Shown: positions 6,803 through 16,301 of the stretch, piece after piece
How positions within the stretch are numbered: position 1 is the first letter of the stretch
Layout: the number at the start of each line of letters is the position of its first letter
Assembly: GCF_028464225.1 (NCBI RefSeq)
Contig: NZ_JAQPCN010000002.1
Location: 310,001-374,000, forward strand
DNA from: Zeaxanthinibacter sp. PT1
Lineage (GTDB): Bacteria > Bacteroidota > Bacteroidia > Flavobacteriales > Flavobacteriaceae
Reading direction: 5' to 3'
DNA length: 64,000 nt
Program-made: the position numbers and the translations under genes
Notes under the pieces: generated by a model
Told to the model about the DNA's origin: nothing
Database searches by the model: none
Seen by the model: only the letters and a program-made list of their open reading frames with translations

Positions 6803-7360
6803 ATGAGAACTAAATTAACCGATAGAAGTTCAAAGGCAAAAAGGCGATTAATAGTTGAATCTTTATTAGCACTATTAATTGTTATATCTCCCTTTGTTTT
6901 CAAACTACATGAATATGTTCCAGAAAGTGATTCTGTAAACTTTTTGGGGATTACAATTGGAAGCAACGGGTTCCCCAATGTCAATATTTTTATTTGGTTT
7001 ATGTTGGGTAAAGTAGTACCCTTTTATCTCTTGCTCATCTGGTTCTTTACTTGTAAACATTGGTGGTACCATATAATCATCATACCGGTATTGATGTACG
7101 CCTTTCAAATATTTGAATCCGCTATTTCTGATGATAATTTTATAGACACAGATAATATTCTTTGGATTCTTCCCTTCTGTATGATAGTTATCCCCTTCGT
7201 ATACCTGATTCGTATCAAACTCTACGATAAGTATGTGCACGGGATAGACCTGGATGCCATGGATGCCGAACTAAAAGCACTTCGCGAGAAGGAAGCTGAA
7301 AGAGAAGCGAAAAAAAATCAGAAAGTAGAACGCGCTATTGAACGCGAGACCACCCTATAA
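6803..7360 (+). CDS. Single-unit membrane protein, family A paralog
   Basis: The ATG at 6803 gives 185 residues; a longer frame would start at a TTG inside the terminator and is unlikely. It carries one copy of the unit found twice in the proteins at 3218-4429 and 4514-5767: SPFVFKLHEYVPES, a Gly loop (ITIGSNGFPNV), IFIWFM, then IWFFTCKHWWYH and a third membrane segment. The C-terminal 40 residues are strongly charged (LREKEAEREAKKNQK) and probably helical and cytoplasmic. Function is unknown. It lies just before ald, with a promoter for ald between them. Confidence 0.75.
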   Translation: MRTKLTDRSSKAKRRLIVESLLALLIVISPFVFKLHEYVPESDSVNFLGITIGSNGFPNVNIFIWFMLGKVVPFYLLLIWFFTCKHWWYHIIIIPVLMYAFQIFESAISDDNFIDTDNILWILPFCMIVIPFVYLIRIKLYDKYVHGIDLDAMDAELKALREKEAEREAKKNQKVERAIERETTL

Positions 7361-7390
7361 GATCTTCCTTTTACATTCTACAAAAAGTCG

Positions 7391-7398
7391 TAAATTTG
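7391..7398 (+). promoter_or_regulatory. -7 box of ald
   Basis: TAAATTTG matches TAnnTTTG, 57 bases before the ald start. Confidence 0.55.
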
Positions 7399-7455
7399 AA
7401 ATGCTCCCGGCAGACCAATGCTGCTTACTGACGGGTATTCTCAGATGTACATCCT

Positions 7456-8655
7456 ATGAACCAACCTTCATCGCCTTTCAGCAAACAACAACTCCTGCCA
7501 CAGGAAGAAACCCTTGAAATCCTGAAACAAAAAGGAGAACTCCATATAGGAATTCCCAAGGAGAGTCAACTCCAGGAAAAAAGAATATGCCTCACCCCTG
7601 ATGCCGTAAACGCGATTACGGCTCATGGTCACAAGGTGATGATCGAGTGCGGAGCCGGGGAAGGCGCAAATTTTTCGGATCTTAATTACACCAATGCCGG
7701 GGCTACAATGACCCGGGATACAAAAAAAGTATTTTCATGCCCGATTGTACTTAAAGTAGAACCCCCTACCCTTTCCGAAATTGAAATGCTCAGTCCACAG
7801 GCCAACCTGATTTCGGCCCTGCAGATTAAAACGCAATCAAAAAAATATTTTGAAGCATTGGCCAAAAAGAGGATTACAGCCATAGCCTTCGAATATATTC
7901 GGGATGAAGACGGGAAATTCCCGGCCATCAGGTCGCTGAGTGAAATCGCAGGGATTTCTTCCATACTTCTCGCAGCCGAGATCATGGCGAACAACCAGCA
8001 CGGTAGCGGGCTGATGTTCGGTAATATCAGTGGGGTTCCACCGGTTGAAGTGGTTATCCTTGGTGCAGGAACTGTAGGTCATTATGCCGCGCGTTCTGCT
8101 ATTGGGCTTGGAGCTAATGTGAAGATCTTTGATAATTCGCTCACCAAACTGAGAAACATTCAGACCAATCTTAAGCAAACTCTCTATACCTCTACTTTGC
8201 AGCCCAAAAATCTGCTAAAAGCATTAAAGCGATGTGACGTCGCCATCGGGGCCATGCGAGGTATTGACAGGGCCCCGGTCGTTGTGACCAAGACCATGGT
8301 GGAGCATATGAAAAAAGGTGCCGTGATCATTGACGTCAGTATAGATATGGGTGGATGTTTTGAAACCAGCGAACTCACTACCCACGATAAACCCGTCCGG
8401 GAAAAATACGGCGTACTGCATTACGGGGTACCCAATATGCCAGCGCGGTTCCCAAAAACAGCTTCGCTTTCCATCAGCAATATATTTACCCCCTACTTAC
8501 TGAAAATCGGTGAGGAAGGAGGGTTAGAAAACTCCCTGCGTTTTGATAAGGGTCTGCGTAACGGACTCTACATGTACCACGGGATTCTCACAAATCGTAC
8601 TGTAGGTGAGTGGTTCGACCTTAAGTACAGCGATATAAACTTTCTTATTTTTTAA
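7456..8655 (+). CDS. ald: Alanine dehydrogenase
   Basis: A 399-residue protein with the AlaDH/PNT N-terminal domain (IGIPKESQLQEKRICLTPDAV; a substrate-binding Arg and Lys lie in this region) and the NAD-binding Rossmann domain (VVILGAGTVGHYAARSAIGLG). The conserved VDVSIDMGGCFETS-like stretch and the HYGVPNMPARFPKTAS element near the C-terminus are diagnostic. It interconverts L-alanine and pyruvate plus ammonia with NAD in the cytoplasm. The N-terminus is about 30 residues longer than in Bacillus enzymes, as in other flavobacterial members. The next gene follows after 2 bases. Confidence 0.93.
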   Translation: MNQPSSPFSKQQLLPQEETLEILKQKGELHIGIPKESQLQEKRICLTPDAVNAITAHGHKVMIECGAGEGANFSDLNYTNAGATMTRDTKKVFSCPIVLKVEPPTLSEIEMLSPQANLISALQIKTQSKKYFEALAKKRITAIAFEYIRDEDGKFPAIRSLSEIAGISSILLAAEIMANNQHGSGLMFGNISGVPPVEVVILGAGTVGHYAARSAIGLGANVKIFDNSLTKLRNIQTNLKQTLYTSTLQPKNLLKALKRCDVAIGAMRGIDRAPVVVTKTMVEHMKKGAVIIDVSIDMGGCFETSELTTHDKPVREKYGVLHYGVPNMPARFPKTASLSISNIFTPYLLKIGEEGGLENSLRFDKGLRNGLYMYHGILTNRTVGEWFDLKYSDINFLIF

Positions 8656-8657
8656 GC

Positions 8658-9038
8658 ATGCCATTTATTAAACGTCTTGGGTTTTTCTTATTCGGTCTTT
8701 CCATCGGGCTGATTTTCCTCGCTATATTTTTGCGGAAAAAATCTGAAGAAACCGGGACCTCCTTTTGTTATTTACCGAATTGCAGGGTGCTAAAAGACAT
8801 CCGCTCTAAACAGTACACCTTTTCTGAAGAAATAAGGAACCAAGGGTTAGACGCTTTGCTTGATTCCACCACGGTACAGTACTTCTTTACCGAAGGGGAT
8901 ATCGATTTCGGTGCTAGCAATACCGAGGCTAAGCCTTGCAAGAGCTATATGATAGAAGGAAATATCAAGGAAAGGGCCGCTATACTCCAGGTTCAGAATT
9001 GTGATTCCCTGGTAGTTCTGCAGAGCTTGCAATACTAA
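8658..9038 (+). CDS. DUF4258-type single-pass membrane protein
   Basis: A 126-residue protein with one N-terminal membrane helix (LGFFLFGLSIGLIFLAIFL) and a small extracytoplasmic domain. That domain holds four cysteines (CYLPNC, PCKSY, NCDSL) that could form disulfides. The VLKDIRSK and GDIDF elements match what I recall of flavobacterial DUF4258 proteins downstream of ald. The 2-base spacing to ald implies an operon. Function is unknown. Confidence 0.65.
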   Translation: MPFIKRLGFFLFGLSIGLIFLAIFLRKKSEETGTSFCYLPNCRVLKDIRSKQYTFSEEIRNQGLDALLDSTTVQYFFTEGDIDFGASNTEAKPCKSYMIEGNIKERAAILQVQNCDSLVVLQSLQY

Positions 9039-9131
9039 TATCTCTTTTTTACCAGGAAAAATTTTTAGTAACTTCAGCCGAAGAGAATCAGCCCTGACCG
9101 AAAATACCGGCCGGACTAAAAAAACTTCTGA

Positions 9132-10712
9132 ATGAAAGTTACCGCAATCCCGACCATGGCACTATCCCTGTGCCTTTTTCTTCTTATTACTTCCTGCAAA
9201 ACAGATAAAACGGAAGATGCTCCCAAAAGTTTAAACCTTCCTTTAGAGATAACGATACAGGATATCCACGAAGGCTATCAATCAGGCAAATTTACGGTTA
9301 GCGAGGTCACCAAATTCTACCTGGACCGGGCTAACGACTTAAGTTTCAATGGTCCGGAATTAAATGCTGTGATCAGCCTTAACCCCAATGCCATGGATAT
9401 TGCTGCTGCTATGGATGAACAGCTGGAGAACAATGCGATGAAAGGACCGCTATTCGGCATCCCGGTATACTTAAAAGATAATATCAACTCCGCCGATCCT
9501 ATGCCAACAACTGCCGGGGCAAGGGCAATGAGGGATTCCTACCCTAAAGAAGACAGTCCTCTTGCCGCACAATTGAGGGAGGCGGGCGCCATAATCCTGG
9601 GTAAAGCTAACCTGAGTGAGTGGGCTAATTTTCATTCCAGCTTTTCTTCCAGCGGTTGGAGTGGACTTGGGGGACAGACCAGAAACCCTTATGACACGAC
9701 CAGGAATCCATGTGGCAGTAGCTCAGGTTCTGCAGTTGCGGTAGCTGCCAATTTATCCGTGGTCGCCATTGGTACGGAGACGAATGGTTCTATAGTATGC
9801 CCATCTAATAACAACGGTATTGTAGGTATTAAACCTACCGTGGGGTTGATCAGTCGCAGAGGGATTATCCCGATCTCATTTTCCCAGGATACAGGCGGAC
9901 CTATGGCCCGGACGGTAAGAGATGCAGCTATCACCCTTGGGGTACTTACCCAGGTAGATTCTGCAGACTCTAAAACGACACAGCCCGGTAGGAAGATCTA
10001 TACAGATTACACACAATTTCTCAACCCGGACGGGATCCGTGGTAAGCGTATCGGCTACTACACGGCACCTATTGATGGATATGTTCGCATGCAGGGAGTT
10101 ATGGAAGAGGCAAAAGCCTATTTTGAATCGCGCGGAGCCGAGTTAGTTCCTTTAGAGGAGATCATGCCCTCAGAAGCCAGGAGACATTCTTTCCAGGTTT
10201 TGCTTTACGAATTTAAAGATGGCTTAAACGAATATTTTGCTTCTTTAGGGGATAATGCGCCTGTTAATAACCTGGAAGATCTTATCATGCAGACTCAGGC
10301 AGACAGCATAGAGATGCAATATTTTGACCACGACCTTCTCAACCAGGCCCAAGAAAAGGGAGACCTGGATTCCAAGGAGTACAAAGAAGCCTTAGCCAGC
10401 ATGCTGAGATTAAGTCGGGCAGAAGGAATTGATAAGGTAATGGATGAGCATAAGCTTGACGCCATCATTGCACCTACAGGGAGCCCGGCTTGGAAAACCG
10501 ATCTTACCAACGGTGATAATTTCCAGTTTTCAAGTAGTTCACCTGCTGCTATTTCAGGCTATCCCAACATCACGTTACCCATGGGACAATTAGACGGCCT
10601 CCCGGTGGGTATCTCTATTTTCGGGAAACCCTGGTCAGAACCTGTATTATTAGAAATCGCTTACGACTTTGAGCAGGGTACCAAGCACAGGATGTCACCG
10701 GAGCTCCCGTGA
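9132..10712 (+). CDS. Secreted amidase-signature lipoprotein
   Basis: A 526-residue protein with a lipobox (LITSC, Cys22) and an amidase-signature domain. The Ser-cisSer-Lys triad is visible: Lys115 in PVYLKDNIN, the Ser cluster in GSSSGSA at about 196-200, and the nucleophile Ser220 in TETNGSI. Such enzymes hydrolyse carboxamides. This one is exported, so it is not the GatA subunit of the aminoacyl-tRNA amidotransferase despite the sequence similarity. A peptide-amide or nitrogen-scavenging role is inferred. Confidence 0.88.
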   Translation: MKVTAIPTMALSLCLFLLITSCKTDKTEDAPKSLNLPLEITIQDIHEGYQSGKFTVSEVTKFYLDRANDLSFNGPELNAVISLNPNAMDIAAAMDEQLENNAMKGPLFGIPVYLKDNINSADPMPTTAGARAMRDSYPKEDSPLAAQLREAGAIILGKANLSEWANFHSSFSSSGWSGLGGQTRNPYDTTRNPCGSSSGSAVAVAANLSVVAIGTETNGSIVCPSNNNGIVGIKPTVGLISRRGIIPISFSQDTGGPMARTVRDAAITLGVLTQVDSADSKTTQPGRKIYTDYTQFLNPDGIRGKRIGYYTAPIDGYVRMQGVMEEAKAYFESRGAELVPLEEIMPSEARRHSFQVLLYEFKDGLNEYFASLGDNAPVNNLEDLIMQTQADSIEMQYFDHDLLNQAQEKGDLDSKEYKEALASMLRLSRAEGIDKVMDEHKLDAIIAPTGSPAWKTDLTNGDNFQFSSSSPAAISGYPNITLPMGQLDGLPVGISIFGKPWSEPVLLEIAYDFEQGTKHRMSPELP

Positions 10713-10741
10713 TTTTCCGTGAAAGATGATCTTTTAGCACG

Positions 10742-10749
10742 TATCTTTG
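10742..10749 (+). promoter_or_regulatory. -7 box of the GNAT-nitrilase gene
   Basis: TATCTTTG is an exact TAnnTTTG match, 24 bases before the ATG at 10774. It supports that ATG over the upstream TTG at 10747, which would lie inside the box. Confidence 0.65.
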
Positions 10750-10773
10750 AGCGTTAATAAGACGAAGGTTGCC

Positions 10774-12333
10774 ATGAACATTGAAGACATAGAAAATATA
10801 GAGCTTACCTACCTTAAGCTTAAAGATTATAAGGAACTAAAGCTGGCCATGATAGAGGCCTATCCGTCCATGCCTGATGAATACTGGCGTGAGGCAGAAA
10901 TCAGAAGTCTTATCCGGAAATTCCCGGAAGGACAGGTAGTGATCAAAATCAATGAAAAAATAGCAGGATGTGCGCTCTCTATTATCACGGATCACGACAA
11001 GCTTTCTGATCAGCATACCTACAAGGAGATCACGGAGAATTACACTTTTGATTCCCATACAGACGAGGGCGATACACTTTACGGGATCGATGTTTTTATT
11101 AAGCCCGAATACCGGGGTCTTCGGTTAGGAAGACGTCTTTACGATTACCGCAAAGAACTATGTGAAAAACTGAATCTAAGGGGTATTGCCTTTGGTGGAA
11201 GATTGCCTAATTATCACAAGCATGCGAAAACCCTAACTCCAAAAGAATATATCGCCGCGGTTCGCCGAAAAGAAATCGAAGACCCTGTACTCAATTTCCA
11301 GATCTCAAATGATTTTCATCCCTCCCGTATCCTTCACAGGTACCTGGAAGGTGACGAGGACTCTAACGAATTTGCTGTATTGCTGGAATGGGATAATATC
11401 TATTATGATAAACCCTCGAAAAAAGCTTCCGCCAAGAAAAAAGTGGTGAGGATCGGGTTGATCCAATGGCAGATGAGACCGTATAAGAAATTGGAAGATC
11501 TCCTGGAACAAGCGGAGTATTTTATTGATGCAGTGGCGGGTTACCGTTCAGATTTCGCCCTCTTCCCTGAATTTTTCAATGCCCCCTTGATGGCAGAGAA
11601 CAATCATCTTGCAGAACCTGATGCTATCCGGGAACTGGCTAAATATACCGAAGAGATCGTTCAGAAGTTTTCAGAATTATCGATCTCCTACAATATCAAC
11701 ATTATCTCCGGGAGTATGCCGGAGATCAAAGATGAAATGCTTTACAATGTAGGCTACCTCTGCAAAAGGGATGGAACCGTAGAACGATACGAAAAGATTC
11801 ACGTAACCCCTGACGAGGCAAAAGTCTGGGGCATGCAGGGAGGACAGGAATTAAAGGTATTTGACACCGATTGTGGTAAGATCGGCATCCTGATCTGTTA
11901 TGATGCGGAATTCCCGGAATTGAGCAGGTTACTGGCCGATGATGGAATGGATATTCTTTTTGTTCCCTTCCTGACCGACACCCAGAATGGCTATTCGCGG
12001 GTCCGGAATTGTGCCAGGGCACGAGCCATAGAGAACGAATGTTATGTTGCCATAGCAGGAAGCGTTGGGAATCTACCAAATGTTCACAATATGGATATAC
12101 AATTCGCCCAATCCATGGTGTTCACCCCTTGTGATTTTGCTTTCCCGTCTAATGGTATCAAAGCGGAGGCAACTCCTAATACAGAGATGACCCTTATTGC
12201 TGATGTGGATATAGATCTGTTGCGCGAGCTTAATCAGTATGGCAGCGTTAAGAACCTGCGTGATAGAAGACGGGATATATACGATGTAATCCGCTCAAAA
12301 AATAAAAAGCAGAAGGATGATATTCTTCCCTGA
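10774..12333 (+). CDS. GNAT acetyltransferase fused to a nitrilase-superfamily amidohydrolase
   Basis: A 519-residue protein. Residues ~1-210 form a GNAT-like N-acetyltransferase domain (GIDVFIKPEYRGLRLGRRLY as the acetyl-CoA-binding element). Residues ~225-510 form a carbon-nitrogen hydrolase domain with the triad Glu (ALFPEFF), Lys (YEKIHVTP) and Cys (ILICYDAEFPE). This fusion is known across Bacteroidota and other phyla, but its substrate is, as far as I know, undefined. The two domains suggest acyl transfer to and hydrolysis of the same amide or amine compound. Cytoplasmic, with its own promoter. Confidence 0.9.
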   Translation: MNIEDIENIELTYLKLKDYKELKLAMIEAYPSMPDEYWREAEIRSLIRKFPEGQVVIKINEKIAGCALSIITDHDKLSDQHTYKEITENYTFDSHTDEGDTLYGIDVFIKPEYRGLRLGRRLYDYRKELCEKLNLRGIAFGGRLPNYHKHAKTLTPKEYIAAVRRKEIEDPVLNFQISNDFHPSRILHRYLEGDEDSNEFAVLLEWDNIYYDKPSKKASAKKKVVRIGLIQWQMRPYKKLEDLLEQAEYFIDAVAGYRSDFALFPEFFNAPLMAENNHLAEPDAIRELAKYTEEIVQKFSELSISYNINIISGSMPEIKDEMLYNVGYLCKRDGTVERYEKIHVTPDEAKVWGMQGGQELKVFDTDCGKIGILICYDAEFPELSRLLADDGMDILFVPFLTDTQNGYSRVRNCARARAIENECYVAIAGSVGNLPNVHNMDIQFAQSMVFTPCDFAFPSNGIKAEATPNTEMTLIADVDIDLLRELNQYGSVKNLRDRRRDIYDVIRSKNKKQKDDILP

Positions 12334-12382
12334 GAAGTCTAAATTCAGCTTACATTAGCTGTATTATTTTAGAAGTATATTT

Positions 12383-12970
12383 ATGATCCACCCACATACC
12401 AGCCTGCAGTTTATCAATGATGTAGTTGGCCATGGTGTAGTAGCCACCAAGCTTATTCCTGCAGGCACTATAACCTGGGTACTGGACGACCTGGACAGGG
12501 AATTCACTCCAAAGCAATACCAGAAAATGAATGCTCCCTACAAGGAGATCCTGGATATCTATACCTATAGGAACAATAAGGGCAACTACATCCTTTGTTG
12601 GGACAATGGCAGGTTTGTCAATCACAGTTTCAAGGCCAACTGCCTGACGACCGCTTATGATTTTGAGATAGCCATACGGGATATACAGCCGGGAGAACAA
12701 CTGACTGATGATTATGGCTACCTGAACATACAGTCACCTTTCAGAGGAGTTGACGAGGGTACGCGCAGGAAAGTGGTCTACCCTGACGACCTGCTGCGAT
12801 ATTATAAGAGCTGGGATAAAAAGATCGGGGCAGTATTTCACCGGATCCCGGAATTGGATCAACCCCTGAAACCTCTCCTTAAAAAAGAGGTGGTTAGGAA
12901 AATTGAAGCCGTTCTGTCAGGGGAGCAAGCCATTGCTTCTATCCTGAATAATTATTATAAGGCAAAATAG
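12383..12970 (+). CDS. SET-domain protein
   Basis: A 195-residue protein with the compact SET fold: a GHGVVATKLIPAGTI start, the FVNHSFKANC motif and the DDYGYL motif with its catalytic-type Tyr. SET proteins are S-adenosylmethionine-dependent lysine methyltransferases. In bacteria their targets are mostly unknown and some members may be inactive. It follows the GNAT-nitrilase gene by 49 bases and converges on the ABC permease gene. Confidence 0.85.
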   Translation: MIHPHTSLQFINDVVGHGVVATKLIPAGTITWVLDDLDREFTPKQYQKMNAPYKEILDIYTYRNNKGNYILCWDNGRFVNHSFKANCLTTAYDFEIAIRDIQPGEQLTDDYGYLNIQSPFRGVDEGTRRKVVYPDDLLRYYKSWDKKIGAVFHRIPELDQPLKPLLKKEVVRKIEAVLSGEQAIASILNNYYKAK

Positions 12971-12986
12971 GCTGTAAAGGTCTTTT

Positions 12987-15545
12987 TTAACGAACTTCTC
13001 GCCTCAGCACCTCCAGGGGCGGGCTTTCCAGAACAGATCGACTATTTGTAATTCCGATCAGAACTACTACTGCCGTAATGGAGGGAAACAATATCAGAAA
13101 TGGGATCCAGGATGGAATAAATGCCGTTTCAAAAGCAAACCTTGCCAGCAATTCGCTTCCCAGCAGGGATAACAGAATACCTGACAGGCTACCAAGAATT
13201 CCCAGGTAAAGGTATTCCAGTGCTACGATCTTCATAATCTGTTTACCACTAGCCCCGATTGTCCTCAGCAGTACACTTTCTTTGATCCGTTGCAATCGGC
13301 TGGTTCTGACCGCACCGATGAGCACAATAATTCCTGTAATTATACTAAAGAACGAAATAAAATTAATCACCCACCCTATCCGGTCCAGGATATTCTCTAT
13401 AGTATTCAGGATCTGCCGAAGATCTATAACAGAGACATTCGGGTATTTCATCACGATCTCTTTCTGAATCTCTGCAGAAGCCTCTTCATCCGCGGTTTTA
13501 GTGGTCAGCACATGAAACTGTGGAGCTTGTTCCAATACATTTTTTGGGAAGAGCACGGAGAAATTCAGCTGCATTCTGCCCCAATCCACTTCACGTACAC
13601 TGGCGATCCGGGTAGGGAGCAATTGCCCCATGACATTAAAGGTTACCCGGTCTCCTATTTTAACACTGGCATCCGAAGCAAAGTTTTGTGCGACCGAAAT
13701 AGGAACAATTCCGTTACCATTATGCATTCCGACCCATTCTCCCTGCACAACCGATTCGGACCCGATCAGACTATCCCGGTAGGTTGCCCTGAACTCGTGG
13801 TTCAAGACCCACCGACCAACCTTGGCATCGGGATCGTCTCTTAATTCTTTAGCCCCCCTACCCTTTACACTGTGCACTCTCATGGTGACAATGGGAATGT
13901 TTTCCATTACCTGTAGGTCTTGCTGTTCAAGGCTTTGGTATAAAAGAGCGGACTGCTCTTTCTGTACGTCGAGGAATAAGAGGTTGGGACTATCCGAGGT
14001 CCTGTCTATCGTCGCCCGTGCCAGCAACATATCTTTCGTAAAATACAAGGTACTGATTAAAAATGTCCCTACTCCGATAGCCAGGATCATGGTCATAGTC
14101 TGGTTCCTGGGGCGGGAAAGGTTCCTCATACTTTGCCTGGCACAGAAACTCCATCTCTCAGGGAAGAAATTCTGTATCCCCTTCACAAAAATATAAGCTA
14201 CCCCAGCCAGGGCCGAAAATGCGACAACAAGTCCCAGTACAAAAAAGAAGGCATACAGCCAGTTTTCGAGCATTCTCAGGGAAAACAGGTAAATCGCCAG
14301 GAATATCAGGAATAGTATTAATATCCGGATCCTTTTAGAGCGTGCCGGACCCTTTGCTTCAATCCTTAAGGCCTGCAATGGGACAACGCGCAAGGTTCCC
14401 ATTAATGGGAGCAATGCAAACAATACAGACATGGATAAACCCAGCAATAAGCCGGTGAACACTGCAGGGTAAGACAAGCGGATCACCATATCTACGGGTA
14501 AGAAGTCATCCAGTAGCAGTGGAAAGAACAACTGGAGCAGCAAACCTGCGAGTGTACCAAGCACACTTCCCAGGAAGCCCATAGCAGTGATCTGAATCAG
14601 GAAAATTAAAAAAGTCTGGATCCGTGTAGCACCAAGACATTTAAGAACTGCCACACTGGTAAGCTTTTCATTCATATAGATATGGATAGAACTCGCTATC
14701 CCAATACAGCCAAGAAGCAAGGCAATAAAAGCCACCAGGTTCAGAAATCGGGTGAAGTTCCCATAACGCCTACCAAGGCTACGACTAGTTGCCGTATGTG
14801 TATCCAGGTCTGCTCCTTCGGCATCCAGCATGGCATCTAACTGGTCTTCCAATACCTCCATATCCATATCCTCGTTCTCGGCAACGAAATAATATTCATA
14901 AGCAATACGGCTACCCAATTGGATTAAACCGGTTTCCTCTATCAATTCGTGCGGAATAAGAACCTGGGGAGCTACTGTACTGGCCAGGGCAGAGCCACCG
15001 GGGACAGATTTTAAAGCCCCTGCTACCGGTAGCGTGATATTCCCGATCTTTATACTGTCTCCCCTTTTCAGGTTATACTGCAGCATAACTGTGGCGTCTA
15101 CCAGTGCTCCGCCGTGCTTTTTAAAGTCGTCCGCCGCCCATCCCGGCCGGGTTTCCAGTTTTCCATAGAATGGAAAACCATCCGTGATACCCCGTACCTT
15201 CATCAATTTGGACATCCCACTCTGGGTAAACAGTACCATTGATGCAAAATTGACTTCTTCGCCCGCGGTTCCTCCTAAGGAATCTATTACTTCCTGTACT
15301 CTTTGGTTCACAGGGCTGGAGCTATCTATGATATAGTCTGCTCCAATTAGTGATTTAGATTGCAGATCGATGTTGGATTTAAGACTGTCACTAAAAGATT
15401 GAATAGAAACAACAGCGGTTATACCAATGACAATTGAAGCCATAAAAAGAAAAAGCTTCCCCTGGCTGGCCCTTCCATCTCTCCAGGCCATTTTGATCAG
15501 CCAGAATATTCCGGCTTTAGATATAATCTTTTCTTTCCAGCTCAC
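12987..15545 (-). CDS. YbbP-type ABC transporter permease
   Basis: An 852-residue protein with two FtsX-like permease halves. An N-terminal membrane helix (~residues 27-50) precedes a large MacB-like periplasmic domain, a block of membrane helices follows from ~260, a central helical bundle from ~405, then a second periplasmic region and C-terminal helices. This ten-helix layout is that of YbbP/YbbA-YbbP-type systems rather than LolCE. The ATPase gene ends 2 bases before its start, and the pair is divergent from a tesA-like gene as in E. coli. The substrate is unknown; export or extraction of lipids or hydrophobic compounds is inferred. Confidence 0.88.
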   Translation of the reverse strand: MSWKEKIISKAGIFWLIKMAWRDGRASQGKLFLFMASIVIGITAVVSIQSFSDSLKSNIDLQSKSLIGADYIIDSSSPVNQRVQEVIDSLGGTAGEEVNFASMVLFTQSGMSKLMKVRGITDGFPFYGKLETRPGWAADDFKKHGGALVDATVMLQYNLKRGDSIKIGNITLPVAGALKSVPGGSALASTVAPQVLIPHELIEETGLIQLGSRIAYEYYFVAENEDMDMEVLEDQLDAMLDAEGADLDTHTATSRSLGRRYGNFTRFLNLVAFIALLLGCIGIASSIHIYMNEKLTSVAVLKCLGATRIQTFLIFLIQITAMGFLGSVLGTLAGLLLQLFFPLLLDDFLPVDMVIRLSYPAVFTGLLLGLSMSVLFALLPLMGTLRVVPLQALRIEAKGPARSKRIRILILFLIFLAIYLFSLRMLENWLYAFFFVLGLVVAFSALAGVAYIFVKGIQNFFPERWSFCARQSMRNLSRPRNQTMTMILAIGVGTFLISTLYFTKDMLLARATIDRTSDSPNLLFLDVQKEQSALLYQSLEQQDLQVMENIPIVTMRVHSVKGRGAKELRDDPDAKVGRWVLNHEFRATYRDSLIGSESVVQGEWVGMHNGNGIVPISVAQNFASDASVKIGDRVTFNVMGQLLPTRIASVREVDWGRMQLNFSVLFPKNVLEQAPQFHVLTTKTADEEASAEIQKEIVMKYPNVSVIDLRQILNTIENILDRIGWVINFISFFSIITGIIVLIGAVRTSRLQRIKESVLLRTIGASGKQIMKIVALEYLYLGILGSLSGILLSLLGSELLARFAFETAFIPSWIPFLILFPSITAVVVLIGITNSRSVLESPPLEVLRREVR

Positions 15546-15547
15546 AT

Positions 15548-16231
15548 TTATGAGTGACTTGGTTCTTCAATGATCTTACCACCTTTCAGTCGAAGGATAT
15601 TATCGCATTTGCCTGCTAACTCCATATCATGCGAGACAATGACCAGGGTAGTACCAGCCTCCCGGTTCAGTTCAAAAAGCAGGTCAACAACTCGGTCTCC
15701 GGTTTCCTCGTCCAGGTTTCCGGTTGGCTCATCCGCAAATAAGATGGAAGGATTATTGGAAAAAGCCCTGGCCAGGGCAACCCTTTGTTGTTCTCCGCCT
15801 GATAATTGGGATGGGTAGTGGTGAATTCTTTCACCCAGCCCTACACGCTCCATCAGCTCCAGGGCAAGGGCATCTCCTTCCTTCACCCCCCTTAACTCCA
15901 TGGGCACCATCACGTTTTCAAGGGCCGTGAGTGTTGGTAACAATTGGTAATCCTGGAAAATAAAGCCCACATGTTGATTACGGAGTAGCGCACGCTGATC
16001 CCCATTAAGGCTTTCAAGCTTTGTTCCACATAATTCAACACTTCCCGTATCTGCCTTATCCAAACCAGCACAGAGTCCCAATAAGGTTGTTTTACCACTT
16101 CCGGACGGTCCGACAATGGCAAATGATTCACCTTCCTTGATATTGAAAGTGATATCCTGTAAGACGTGCAGTTCGCTGGTTCCGCTTTGATAACTTTTAG
16201 ACAAGTTACGCACGCTTAAAATGTTTGCCAT
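15548..16231 (-). CDS. YbbA-type ABC transporter ATPase
   Basis: The ATG at 16229-16231 gives 227 residues (MANILSVRNLSKSYQSG); a longer upstream frame runs across the divergent promoter and is rejected. It has Walker A GPSGSGKTT, the Q-loop FQDYQLLP, the signature [14 protein letters not shown] and Walker B ILFADEPTGNLD, all of the LolD/MacB/YbbA class. It energises the permease encoded directly downstream. Confidence 0.92.
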   Translation of the reverse strand: MANILSVRNLSKSYQSGTSELHVLQDITFNIKEGESFAIVGPSGSGKTTLLGLCAGLDKADTGSVELCGTKLESLNGDQRALLRNQHVGFIFQDYQLLPTLTALENVMVPMELRGVKEGDALALELMERVGLGERIHHYPSQLSGGEQQRVALARAFSNNPSILFADEPTGNLDEETGDRVVDLLFELNREAGTTLVIVSHDMELAGKCDNILRLKGGKIIEEPSHS

Positions 16232-16301
16232 CCTATTCCCTTTTATTGTATAATTGTATGGAGACAAAATAAGAAGAATTTTTACGATAAGTCTATTCCG
16301 T

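Noticed and set aside
9132-10712. gatA, glutamyl-tRNA amidotransferase subunit A
   Set aside because: The protein has a lipobox and is exported, and gatB/gatC are absent from the neighbourhood.
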